This document shows, in pieces, positions 7,272 to 17,623 of a DNA stretch of 36,430 bases. The DNA lies in assembly GCF_002149035.1 (NCBI RefSeq), contig NZ_NGFP01000063.1, positions 1 through 36,430 on the forward strand. Direction: 5' to 3'. The DNA comes from Streptosporangium minutum (GTDB lineage: Bacteria > Actinomycetota > Actinomycetes > Streptosporangiales > Streptosporangiaceae). A program made the translations under genes and the position numbers. Numbering within the stretch: the stretch's first letter is position 1; each line of letters opens with the position of its first letter. Below the pieces are notes generated by a model. It did not search any database. It saw only the letters and a list, made by a program, of their open reading frames with translations, and was not told the DNA's origin.

Positions 7272-7346
7272 GAACGGCCCTCAGCGCCGCCCATCAGCGG
7301 CCAACCCCAAATAAACCGGCTTCCACGTCCGCCCCGGCCGACAGGG

Positions 7347-8117
7347 TCAGCGGACCGGATGCCCCGCCCCCCGCAGCGCGTCCTTCACCTCGGAGATCTT
7401 GAGCTGCCCGAAGTGGAACACCGACGCCGCCAGCACGGCGTCCGCCCCCGCCTCCACAGCCGGGGCGAAGTCCTTCAGCGAACCGGCCCCACCACTGGCG
7501 ATCACCGGAACCGACACCGCGGCCCGCACGGCCCGGATCATCTCCAGGTCGTAGCCGTCACGGGTGCCGTCGCCGTCCATGGAGTTGAGCAGGATCTCGC
7601 CCACGCCCAGCTCCTCGCCCCGGCGGGCCCACTCCACCGCGTCGATCCCGGTCCCCCGGCGGCCACCGTGGGTGGTCACCTCGAACCCGGACGGCGTCGG
7701 CGGGCCGTCGACCACCCGGCGGGCGTCCACCGACAGCACGATGCACTGCGCGCCGTAGCGCTGCGACGCCTCGGTCAGCAGCTCCGGCCGGGCGATCGCC
7801 GCGGTGTTCACGCCCACCTTGTCCGCGCCCGCGCGCAGCAGCGTGTTGACGTCCTCGACCGAGCGCACTCCCCCGCCGACCGTCAGCGGGATGAACACCT
7901 GCTCGGCCGTCCGCCTGACCACGTCGTACATCGTCGACCGGTCGGAGCTGGAGGCCGTGATGTCGAGGAACGTCAGCTCGTCGGCCCCCTCCGCGTCGTA
8001 GCGGCGGGCCAGCTCGACCGGGTCTCCGGCGTCACGGAGGTTCTCGAAGTTGACGCCCTTGACGACCCGCCCGGCGTCCACGTCCAGGCAGGGGATCACT
8101 CGTACCGCGACACTCAT
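7347..8117 (-). CDS. hisF: Imidazole glycerol phosphate synthase cyclase subunit HisF
   Basis: A 256-residue TIM-barrel cyclase that joins HisH. It uses the ammonia HisH releases to convert PRFAR into imidazole glycerol phosphate and AICAR. Both catalytic aspartates are visible: [15 protein letters not shown] near the N-terminus and VLSVDARR in mid-barrel, plus the phosphate-binding loops TVGGGVRS and VIASGGAGS. The start is the ATG at 8117 ([12 protein letters not shown]), with GAGGAG/AAAGAG upstream; the longer frame adds six non-family residues. It is the last gene of the his operon, 14 nt after the RidA-family gene. A 60-bp decayed copy of its middle lies at 6129-6188. Confidence 0.97.
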   Translation of the reverse strand: MSVAVRVIPCLDVDAGRVVKGVNFENLRDAGDPVELARRYDAEGADELTFLDITASSSDRSTMYDVVRRTAEQVFIPLTVGGGVRSVEDVNTLLRAGADKVGVNTAAIARPELLTEASQRYGAQCIVLSVDARRVVDGPPTPSGFEVTTHGGRRGTGIDAVEWARRGEELGVGEILLNSMDGDGTRDGYDLEMIRAVRAAVSVPVIASGGAGSLKDFAPAVEAGADAVLAASVFHFGQLKISEVKDALRGAGHPVR

Positions 8118-8131
8118 CTCTTTACAGCTCC

Positions 8132-8539
8132 TCACTCACGGTAGGCCTCGACCTCGGCCTCGACAAGCATGCGCGGGTCGATCAGGCCCGCCACCCGGAC
8201 TCCGGTGCAGGTGGGGCGGACCTCGCCGAACAGCTCGGCGTGCGCGCGGCCCACCTCGTCGTAGTGCTCGTCGTCGACCACGAAGTAACGGACCCGGACC
8301 ACGTCGTGTCGGGACAGGCCCGCCTTCTCGATGGCGTCCAGCGCGACCCCGAAGGCGGTCAGCGACTGCCGGTAGGCGTCGCCGACGTGCTGGACCTCAC
8401 CGCCGACGGTGGCGGTGCACCCCGAGACGATCACCCATGGTCCCGCCACCACCGCGCGGGCATAGCCGTAGCGCTCCTCCCAGACACCGCCGCTGAACAC
8501 CCGGGTGCCCGAACGGTGGCTCCCCCCGCCCCCTGTCAC
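8132..8539 (-). CDS. Rid (YjgF/YER057c/UK114) family protein
   Basis: About 135 residues with the Rid fold: [22 protein letters not shown] at the start and [12 protein letters not shown] plus [10 protein letters not shown] at the end. Classical RidA hydrolyses reactive enamines/imines released by PLP enzymes. By eye, the position of the catalytic Arg105 of E. coli RidA is Cys here (RPTC), so deaminase activity of the RidA type is doubtful and another Rid subfamily is likely. It lies inside the his operon between priA and hisF. The start is uncertain: GTG 8539 is chosen, TTG 8548 directly follows the priA stop, and GTG 8500 is also possible. Confidence 0.85.
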   Translation of the reverse strand: MTGGGGSHRSGTRVFSGGVWEERYGYARAVVAGPWVIVSGCTATVGGEVQHVGDAYRQSLTAFGVALDAIEKAGLSRHDVVRVRYFVVDDEHYDEVGRAHAELFGEVRPTCTGVRVAGLIDPRMLVEAEVEAYRE

Positions 8540-8549
8540 GTGCGGCAAC

Positions 8550-9272
8550 CTACGAACTCACCGCGGCCAGGGCCTCTTCGAGGGTGAAGGCGTGCGCGTA
8601 GAGGGCCTTGCCGACGATCGCGCCCTCGACGCCGATCGGCACCAGCGAGGCCAGGGCACGCAGGTCGTCCAGCGAGGACACGCCGCCACTGGCGACCACC
8701 GGCTTGGCGGTACGGGCGCAGACCTCGCGGAGCAGGTCGAGGTTGGGGCCGCGCAGGGTGCCGTCCTTGGTGACGTCGGTGACGACGTAGCGGGGGCAGC
8801 CGTCGGCCTCGAGGCGGTCAAGCACCTCCCACAGGTCGCCGCCCTCCTTGGTCCAGCCGCGGGCGGCGAGGGTGGTGCCGCGGACGTCGAGACCGATGGC
8901 GATCCTGTCACCGTACTCAGCGATGATCTTGGAGCACCAGGTGGGGTTCTCCAGGGCGGCGGTGCCGATGTTCACGCGGCGGCAGCCGGTGGCCAGGGCG
9001 GCCTCCAGGGAGGCGTCGTCACGGATGCCCCCCGACATCTCCACCTTGATGTCGAGGGCGTCCACGACGGTGGCCAGCAGCTCGCGGTTGGAACCGCGGC
9101 CGAAGGCGGCGTCGAGGTCGACCAGGTGGATCCACTCGGCGCCGGCCTCCTGCCAGGCGAGCGCCGCCGACAGAGGGTCGCCGTAGGAGGTCTCGGTGCC
9201 GGCCGCCCCCTGGACCAGGCGGACCGCCTGGCCGTCGGCGACGTCCACGGCGGGCAGCAACTCTAGCGACAT
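8550..9272 (-). CDS. priA: Phosphoribosyl isomerase (HisA/PriA)
   Basis: A 240-residue TIM barrel that isomerises ProFAR to PRFAR in histidine synthesis. Actinobacterial members (PriA) often also carry out the TrpF reaction. Landmarks are [18 protein letters not shown] (first catalytic Asp and phosphate region), [24 protein letters not shown] (second catalytic Asp) and [13 protein letters not shown]. The PriA-type wording favours dual function; the absence of a trpF gene elsewhere cannot be checked. The ATG at 9272 has GGAGGT nine bases upstream, so the longer frame beginning at 9299 is rejected. It sits 4 nt after the small membrane-protein gene. Confidence 0.95.
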   Translation of the reverse strand: MSLELLPAVDVADGQAVRLVQGAAGTETSYGDPLSAALAWQEAGAEWIHLVDLDAAFGRGSNRELLATVVDALDIKVEMSGGIRDDASLEAALATGCRRVNIGTAALENPTWCSKIIAEYGDRIAIGLDVRGTTLAARGWTKEGGDLWEVLDRLEADGCPRYVVTDVTKDGTLRGPNLDLLREVCARTAKPVVASGGVSSLDDLRALASLVPIGVEGAIVGKALYAHAFTLEEALAAVSS

Positions 9273-9276
9273 CTGA

Positions 9277-9618
9277 TCAAGACCTCCGGTCGAAGACAAG
9301 GGTGACGAAAAGCGGCACGAAGAGCACCGAGAGAACCAGCACGCCGAGCCGCGCGGTCCACGACGACCACAGCAGCCAGGCGATCACCTGGACGATCAGG
9401 AACAGGACGGCCACGAGGCCGTTCTGCGCGCGGCGGCGCCGGGCCATGATGCCGCCCTGGACGGCGACCCGGACGGGCCTGCGGGGCAGGAGGGCGGTGA
9501 CCCGGCCGACGCGCTCGCGCCGCCGGGCCAGGCGGGCCTCGCGCTCGGCGCGCAGGGCTGCCTGGCGCGCCTGCTCCGCCTCACGCTCGGCCCTGCGTCT
9601 GGCCCGTTCCTTGCTCAC
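9277..9618 (-). CDS. Two-helix membrane protein in the his operon
   Basis: A 113-residue protein of unknown function. Residues 1-45 are extremely basic and helical ([19 protein letters not shown], then [16 protein letters not shown]), probably a cytoplasmic coiled or nucleic-acid/lipid-facing segment. Two hydrophobic helices follow ([18 protein letters not shown] and [19 protein letters not shown]). The start is a GTG at 9618 with AGGTGA upstream. It lies between hisH (32 nt) and priA (4 nt), so it is co-expressed with histidine biosynthesis genes. Nothing in the sequence shows a metabolic function. The reading frame continues upstream but there it is the hisH shadow. Confidence 0.75.
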   Translation of the reverse strand: MSKERARRRAEREAEQARQAALRAEREARLARRRERVGRVTALLPRRPVRVAVQGGIMARRRRAQNGLVAVLFLIVQVIAWLLWSSWTARLGVLVLSVLFVPLFVTLVFDRRS

Positions 9619-9649
9619 CTGCGGCTCACCTGACAGCTCATCCAGCGGC

Positions 9650-10279
9650 TCACTTGACGGTGCCGAGCCAGTTGGTGAGCAGCTGGGCTCCGGCGTCGCC
9701 CGACTTCTCCGGGTGGAACTGGGTCGCCATGAGCGGGCCGTTCTCCACCGCCGCGACGAACGGCACGCCGTGCTCGGCCCAGGTGACCAGGGGGTCGGTG
9801 AAGCCCGGCCCGGCCTGCAGCTCCCAGTCGCGCACGCCGTAGGAGTGGACGAAGTAGAAGCGCGTGTCCGGGTCGATCCCGTCGAACAGCACGGTGCCCT
9901 CGGGCGCCGTGACCGTGTTCCAGCCCATGTGGGGCAGGACCGGCGCGTCGAGCCGCTTGACCGTGCCGGGCCACTCCCCGCAGCCCTCGGTCGTGACGCC
10001 GTGCTCGACGCCCGTCTCGAACAGGATCTGCATGCCGACGCAGATGCCCAGGACGGGCCGGCCGGCCGACAGGCGGCGGTCGATGATGCGGTCGCCACGT
10101 ACGGCGCGCAGCCCGGTCATGCAGGCGGCGAACGCGCCGACCCCCGGGACCACGAGGCCGTCGGCCTCCATGGCCGCCTCGTAGTCGGAGGTCACCGTGA
10201 CATTCGCCCCGACCCGGGCCAGTGCCCGCTCCGCCGAGCGGAGATTGCCGGATCCGTAGTCGAGAACGGTTATGTTCAC
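9650..10279 (-). CDS. hisH: Imidazole glycerol phosphate synthase glutaminase subunit HisH
   Basis: Class I glutamine amidotransferase of 209 residues that feeds ammonia to HisF. The triad is visible: nucleophile Cys in VLGICVGMQ near residue 80, and His and Glu in [10 protein letters not shown] near residue 190. The oxyanion loop PGVGAF and the N-terminal VLDYGSGNL are standard. The GTG at 10279 overlaps the upstream small membrane gene's TGA (GTGA); the GTG one codon earlier (10282) is an alternative. Confidence 0.96.
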   Translation of the reverse strand: MNITVLDYGSGNLRSAERALARVGANVTVTSDYEAAMEADGLVVPGVGAFAACMTGLRAVRGDRIIDRRLSAGRPVLGICVGMQILFETGVEHGVTTEGCGEWPGTVKRLDAPVLPHMGWNTVTAPEGTVLFDGIDPDTRFYFVHSYGVRDWELQAGPGFTDPLVTWAEHGVPFVAAVENGPLMATQFHPEKSGDAGAQLLTNWLGTVK

Positions 10280-10431
10280 CACCAGAGCACCGCCGCGGTA
10301 GTCGCCAGGGCGGCGAGGGCGGCCAGCAGCACCGCGCCCGCCTTCAGACCCTGTTTGTAGAAGGAGACGATCCCGCCGACCAGGAAGAGAGCGATGAAGG
10401 CCATCGCGACGGCGGTCCAGTTGTCGCTCAT
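10276..10431 (-). CDS. Small membrane protein, 51 aa, in the his operon
   Basis: Starts [20 protein letters not shown] with a strong GGAGGG ribosome site directly upstream. It holds two hydrophobic segments (about residues 5-22 and 30-50) separated by [10 protein letters not shown] and ends VLWW. The stop overlaps the hisH start by 4 nt and the start follows hisB by 40 nt, so it is firmly embedded in the operon. Function unknown; together with the 113-aa protein it is the second membrane protein inserted among the his genes. Confidence 0.75.
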   Translation of the reverse strand: MSDNWTAVAMAFIALFLVGGIVSFYKQGLKAGAVLLAALAALATTAAVLWW

Positions 10432-10471
10432 GAGCCCTCCCCCGCCGGCCGCGCGGGCACGCCGGGCCCGC

Positions 10472-13534
<3,063 letters not shown>

Positions 13535-13633
13535 CCGTCCAGTCTACGGACGTCCGGCACCCGGTCTCGTTCCGTCCACCATCCGGACATAGCCTTTACA
13601 ATGTAGATTTTAATCAGACAGTAAGCTTCGCCC
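13535..13633. promoter_or_regulatory. Divergent promoter region hisD / ybaK
   Basis: 99 bp between the two divergent starts. An unusually AT-rich segment at about 13591-13625 contains TTTACA (plus strand), with CAGTAA 18 nt downstream as a candidate ybaK promoter. On the minus strand TTACTG, TACATT and TATGTC are candidate hexamers for the his operon. The elements overlap, so the exact promoters cannot be fixed. No His-rich leader peptide was found upstream of hisD. Confidence 0.35.
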
Positions 13634-14134
13634 GTGAGCAAGAGCAAGAGCAAGGGAGGCCAGGGGACCCCGGCGACGGTGGCGCTGACCCAGGCCAAGG
13701 TGGATTTCACCCTTCACCCCTACGAACACGACGCCGGTGCCCAGGCCTACGGCGAGGAGGCCGCCGACGCGCTCGGCCTGCCGTACGGACAGATCTTCAA
13801 GACGCTCGTGGCCGAGGTGGAGGACGGGCTGGCCGTCGCGGTGGTGCCGGTGGCGGGCAAACTGGACCTGAAGGCGTTCGCGGCGGCGCTCGGGAGCAAG
13901 CGGGCGGCGATGGCCGACGCGGCCAAGGTGGAGCGGGTCACCGGCTACGTGGTCGGCGGGATCAGCCCGCTGGGGCAGCGCAGACGGCTGCCGACCGTGA
14001 TCGACGCCTCCGCGCTGGACTTCGCGACGATCTACTTCTCGGCCGGCCGGCGCGGGCTGCAGATCGAGACCGCCCCGGCGGAGCTGGTACGCCTGACGGG
14101 GGCGGTCACCGCCCCCATCGGCAGAGCGGGCTAG
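13634..14134 (+). CDS. ybaK: Cys-tRNA(Pro) deacylase YbaK/EbsC-type
   Basis: A 166-residue trans-editing protein that hydrolyses cysteine wrongly attached to tRNA-Pro. The catalytic lysine is K56 in GQIFKTLVAEVEDG. The rest follows the family: VALTQAKVDFTLHPYEHD at the N-terminus, VPVAGKLDLKAFAAALG, VTGYVVGGISPLGQ and the closing loop. The first nine residues are Ser/Lys rich. Start GTG 13634. It is divergent from the his operon with no functional link to it. Confidence 0.93.
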   Translation: MSKSKSKGGQGTPATVALTQAKVDFTLHPYEHDAGAQAYGEEAADALGLPYGQIFKTLVAEVEDGLAVAVVPVAGKLDLKAFAAALGSKRAAMADAAKVERVTGYVVGGISPLGQRRRLPTVIDASALDFATIYFSAGRRGLQIETAPAELVRLTGAVTAPIGRAG

Positions 14135-14229
14135 TCCCCCCGGCCGTGCCGTTGTCGAAGGTTGCCGACGCGGGCGGCGGCGGCCTTCGGCCAGACTCGG
14201 AGCGGGCCGTACCGTGATCGGGGGAGCAG

Positions 14230-15621
14230 ATGTTTTACCTGACCGCTACCGAGATGCTCGAACTGCTGCGCACCAGGCAGGTCAGCGCGGTCGAGCTGCT
14301 GCGGGCGCACCTGGGCCGGATCGAGGAGGTCAACCCGCGGGTCAACGCGGTCGTCACCCTGGTGGCCGAGCGCGCCCTGCGGGAGGCGCAGGAGGCCGAC
14401 CGGGACCTGGCGAGGGGCCGGTGGCGCGGGCCGCTGCACGGGCTGCCGGTCGCGCACAAGGACCTGGCCGACACCGCCGGCATCCGCACCACGTACGGCT
14501 CGCCGCTCTTCGCCGACCACGTCCCGGACGCCGACTCCCTGATCGTGCGGCGGATGCGCGAGGCCGGGGCGATCACGGTCGGCAAGACCAACACCCCGGA
14601 GTTCGGCACCGGCTCGCACACCGTGAACGAGATCTTCGGCGCCACCCGCAACCCGTACGACCTGTCGAGGTCGGCGGGCGGCAGCAGCGGCGGGGCCGCG
14701 GCGGCGCTGGCGTCCGGGATGGTGCCCCTGGCCGACGGCTCGGACATGGGCGGCTCGCTGCGCAACCCGGCCTCCTTCTGCAACGTGGTCGGGCTGCGGC
14801 CGACGCCCGGACGGGTGCCGTCGCCCTCTCCGACGGCGGCGTGGTTCACCCTCGGCGTGCCGGGCCCGATGGCCCGCACCGTCGAGGACCTGGCGCTGCT
14901 GATGAGCGTGGTCGCCGGGTTCGACGCCGCCTCTCCCCTGGCGGTCGCCGGGAGCGGAGCGGTCTTCACCGAGCCCCTGGAGCTGGACCTGACCGGGCTG
15001 CGCGTCGCGTGGAGCCCCGACCTGGGCGGGCTGCCGGTGGACGTGGAGACGGCGAAGGTCACCGCCCAGGCCCCCGCCGTGCTCGCCGGCCTGGGCGCGC
15101 GGGTGGAGCGGGTGGAGCTGGACCTGTCGGACGCCGAGGACGCGTTCCGGACCTACCGGGCGTGGCACTACGCGCTGTCCTACGGCGACCTGCCCCAGGA
15201 CCGCCTGGGACCGAACGTCCGCTGGAACGTCGAGCGGGGACGCGCGGTCACCGGGGCGGACCTGGCCAGGGCGGAGCGGCTGCGCAGCGGCCTCTACCGG
15301 CGGATGACCGCCTTCTTCGGCGCCTACGACTTCCTGATCGCGCCGGTCAGCCAGGTGCCGCCGTTCCCGGTGGACGCGCCGTACGTCTCGGAGATCAACG
15401 GGGAGGCGCTGCCGGACTACCTGGCGTGGATGCGCTCGGCCTACTGGATCAGCGTGCTGCACGCCCCCGCGGCGTCGGTGCCGTGCGGGTTCACCTCCGG
15501 AGGGCTGCCGGTGGGGGTGCAGATCGTCGGGCGCCCCTTCGCCGACCTGGAGGTACTGCGGCTGGCCCACGCCTTCGAGCGGGCCACCGGGCACGGCGCG
15601 CGCAGGCCTACTTTCCGCTGA
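14230..15621 (+). CDS. Amidase (amidase signature family)
   Basis: A 463-residue amidase-signature hydrolase. The Ser-cisSer-Lys triad is visible: K77 in VAHKDLADT, the Ser-rich motif SAGGSSGGAAAAL (about 149-160) and nucleophile S176 in SDMGGSLRNPAS. Substrate (amide, nitrile-derived amide, drug-like amide) cannot be predicted. The GatA subunit is unlikely because no gatB/C accompany it. Strong GGGGGAG ribosome site before the ATG at 14230. Its last 14 nt overlap tail-to-tail with the convergent membrane-protein gene. Confidence 0.92.
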   Translation: MFYLTATEMLELLRTRQVSAVELLRAHLGRIEEVNPRVNAVVTLVAERALREAQEADRDLARGRWRGPLHGLPVAHKDLADTAGIRTTYGSPLFADHVPDADSLIVRRMREAGAITVGKTNTPEFGTGSHTVNEIFGATRNPYDLSRSAGGSSGGAAAALASGMVPLADGSDMGGSLRNPASFCNVVGLRPTPGRVPSPSPTAAWFTLGVPGPMARTVEDLALLMSVVAGFDAASPLAVAGSGAVFTEPLELDLTGLRVAWSPDLGGLPVDVETAKVTAQAPAVLAGLGARVERVELDLSDAEDAFRTYRAWHYALSYGDLPQDRLGPNVRWNVERGRAVTGADLARAERLRSGLYRRMTAFFGAYDFLIAPVSQVPPFPVDAPYVSEINGEALPDYLAWMRSAYWISVLHAPAASVPCGFTSGGLPVGVQIVGRPFADLEVLRLAHAFERATGHGARRPTFR

Positions 15622-16171
15622 TGTCGTAGGCGGACAGCGGCCCGTAGGGGTCCTGCCCGCCGAACGGGCGGCGCAGCGGCGAGTCGCGGTAGCCCGCGAC
15701 GCCCTCCAGGGCGAAGAAGAGACCGACGGCGAGCAGCGGCCAGGCGCACATCACCCCCGGGGCGGTCAGCTCCAGCGGGCCGGGGGTCACGGTCATCCCC
15801 GGCCCGGCGGCGGTGACGCTCTGCGCGCCGAGGTTGACCGCCCGGCCGACCACCAGCGTGAGGTATCCGCCGAGCAGCCCGCCGGCGGCCAGGCCGAGCA
15901 CCACCGCGAGCGGGCGCCCCCGGCGCGACAGGAGGTAGCCGGCGGCGCCGCAGGCCAGCCCGAGCACGCCGGTGACGACGGCGAACCAGCCGTCGGCCGC
16001 GATGAGCGCCTGGGTGGAGGGGTCGGCGAGCAGCGGCCCCTGCTTGGTCATGACGTACGGCGGGCGCGGCGCGAGAAGCGACCACAGGACACCGGCGGCC
16101 CCTCCCAGGAGGCCGAGCACGAGCACCGTGACGGCGAAGTCGCGCGCATGCCGCAATGTGTTTCCCCTCAC
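15608..16171 (-). CDS. Four-helix membrane protein (DUF2567-like)
   Basis: About 187 residues with four hydrophobic helices: VTVLVLGLLGGAAGVLWSLLAP, FAVVTGVLGLACGAAGYLL, LAVVLGLAAGGLLGGYLTLVVG and PLLAVGLFFALEGVAG. The loop ADPSTQALIAADGWF after helix 1 resembles the DUF2567 family of actinobacteria. No function known. The start is uncertain: GTG 16171 has no spaced Shine-Dalgarno, while the TTG at 16156 has GAGGGG at good distance. It converges on the amidase and is divergent from murA. Confidence 0.75.
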   Translation of the reverse strand: MRGNTLRHARDFAVTVLVLGLLGGAAGVLWSLLAPRPPYVMTKQGPLLADPSTQALIAADGWFAVVTGVLGLACGAAGYLLSRRGRPLAVVLGLAAGGLLGGYLTLVVGRAVNLGAQSVTAAGPGMTVTPGPLELTAPGVMCAWPLLAVGLFFALEGVAGYRDSPLRRPFGGQDPYGPLSAYDISGK

Positions 16172-16242
16172 CCTCTGTACTGGTGTGCCCGATGTTACCG
16201 ACCCTCCGGCCCGTGCTCCCCGAGACTTCGACCGAATCCCGT

Positions 16243-16248
16243 TAGTCT
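16243..16248 (+). promoter_or_regulatory. -10 element for leaderless murA
   Basis: TAGTCT matches TANNNT and ends 6 nt before the GTG at 16255. Transcription would then begin at or next to the start codon. No Shine-Dalgarno sequence precedes that GTG. No good -35 seen. Confidence 0.4.
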
Positions 16249-16254
16249 GTCCGG

Positions 16255-17571
16255 GTGAACGAAGAGGTATGGCTGATCGAGCCCTCCGGGCCGCTCCGCG
16301 GCGACGTCGAGGTCCGCGGGTCCAAGAACGGCGTCTCCAAGCACATGGTCGCCGCGATGCTGGGCATCGGTGAGAGCACGATCCACAACGCCCCCGACGT
16401 CGGCGAGGTCGGGATCACCGCGCAGATGCTCCGGGCGCTGGGCATCAACGTGGAGATCACGCCCCGGGAGATCAGCATCGCCCAGGGGCCGCAGATCAAC
16501 CCGCACGTGCCCGCCGCGTTCACCGGCCTCAACCGGATCCCCATCCTGATGCTGGGCCCGCTGCTGCACCTGGCGGGCGAGGCGTTCGTGCCGCTGGTGG
16601 GCGGCGACCCGATCGGACGCCGGCCCGTCGACTTCCACGTCGAGGCGCTGCGCGCCATGGGGGCCGAGGTCGAGGTGAGCGACACCGGCGTCTACGCCAA
16701 GGCCAAGCGGCTGCGCGGGACCCGGCTCGAACTGCCCTACCCGAGCGTGGGCGCCACCGAGACGATCCTGATGTCGGCGGTGCTGGCCGAGGGCAAGACC
16801 GTGCTCAAGGGCGCGGCCATGGAGCCCGAGGTGGTGGAGCTCGCCCTGTTCCTGCAGCGCATGGGCGCGCGCATCGAGCTCAGCCCCGACCGGCGCATCG
16901 TGATCGAGGGCGTGGAACGGCTGCGCGGCGCCTCCACCTGGCTCAACGGGGACCGGATCGAGGCGTTCTCCTACCTGGCGGCCGGCCTGATCACCGGTGG
17001 CGAGGTGCGGGTGCACGGCTGCCCGCAGGACCGGCTGGTCACCGCGATCACCACCCTGGCCCGGATGGGCGCCGAGATGGACATCACCGACGACTACGTG
17101 TCGGCGTCGGCGCCGGACGGGCTGCGGGCGGCGGCCGTGCAGACCGACACGCACCCGGGCTTCATGACCGACTGGCAGACGCCGCTGATGGTGCTGTTCA
17201 CCCAGGCCCAGGGCATGTCGGTGCTGCACGAGACGGTGTTCGAGAACCGGCTGGTCTACGTGCCCGCCCTGCAGCGGATGGGCTGCGAGATCGAGGTCTT
17301 CGACGTGTGCCTCGGCGGCCCGGCGTGCCGCTACCACGACACCAACGCCAAGCACTCGGCGGTCGTGCGGGGCGTGTCCAAGCTGCGCGGCGCCGACGTG
17401 ACTCTGCCCGACATCCGGGCCGGCTTCTCCGCCGTGCTCGCCGCGGCGGCCGCGGAGGGCACCTCCACGTTGCGCGGGGTGCACCACATCGAGCGGGGCT
17501 ACCACCGCCCCTTCGAGCAGTTCGCCTCGCTGGGCCTGAAGGTCAGCCGGGAAGAGGCTCCACAAGAGTAA
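16255..17571 (+). CDS. murA: UDP-N-acetylglucosamine 1-carboxyvinyltransferase (MurA) with Asp at the fosfomycin site
   Basis: A 438-residue enolpyruvyl transferase, the first committed step of peptidoglycan precursor synthesis (PEP plus UDP-GlcNAc). Active-site residues by alignment to E. coli: K24-N25 (GSKNG), RPVDFH after the loop, D306 (MTDWQ), R332 (FENR) and R388 (DIRAG). The flexible loop reads GGDPIGRRP, so the Cys115 position is Asp118. Asp at this site is known in Mycobacterium and Chlamydia MurA and gives fosfomycin insensitivity without loss of catalysis. It may be one of two murA genes. A class A PBP follows 52 nt downstream, an apparent cell-wall pair. Confidence 0.92.
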   Translation: MNEEVWLIEPSGPLRGDVEVRGSKNGVSKHMVAAMLGIGESTIHNAPDVGEVGITAQMLRALGINVEITPREISIAQGPQINPHVPAAFTGLNRIPILMLGPLLHLAGEAFVPLVGGDPIGRRPVDFHVEALRAMGAEVEVSDTGVYAKAKRLRGTRLELPYPSVGATETILMSAVLAEGKTVLKGAAMEPEVVELALFLQRMGARIELSPDRRIVIEGVERLRGASTWLNGDRIEAFSYLAAGLITGGEVRVHGCPQDRLVTAITTLARMGAEMDITDDYVSASAPDGLRAAAVQTDTHPGFMTDWQTPLMVLFTQAQGMSVLHETVFENRLVYVPALQRMGCEIEVFDVCLGGPACRYHDTNAKHSAVVRGVSKLRGADVTLPDIRAGFSAVLAAAAAEGTSTLRGVHHIERGYHRPFEQFASLGLKVSREEAPQE

Positions 17572-17615
17572 AGTTTTCCACCCGGATGTTTGTGCCCGAT
17601 CATCCGGCCGCACTT

Positions 17616-17621
17616 TACTAT
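17616..17621 (+). promoter_or_regulatory. -10 element upstream of the PBP gene
   Basis: TACTAT fits a -10 box just after murA. It ends only 2 nt before the GTG at 17624, so if used, transcription would begin about 17628 and translation would need the next in-frame GTG (17645 or 17663). This makes the annotated start of the PBP uncertain. Confidence 0.35.
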
Positions 17622-17623
17622 CT

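Noticed and set aside
7073-7294. 73-codon minus-strand frame downstream of hisF
   Set aside because: It runs across the inverted-repeat element, has no ribosome site and no family resemblance.
13535-13633. Histidine-rich attenuator leader for the his operon
   Set aside because: No short ORF with a run of His codons and no terminator hairpin with a T tract between the divergent starts and hisD.
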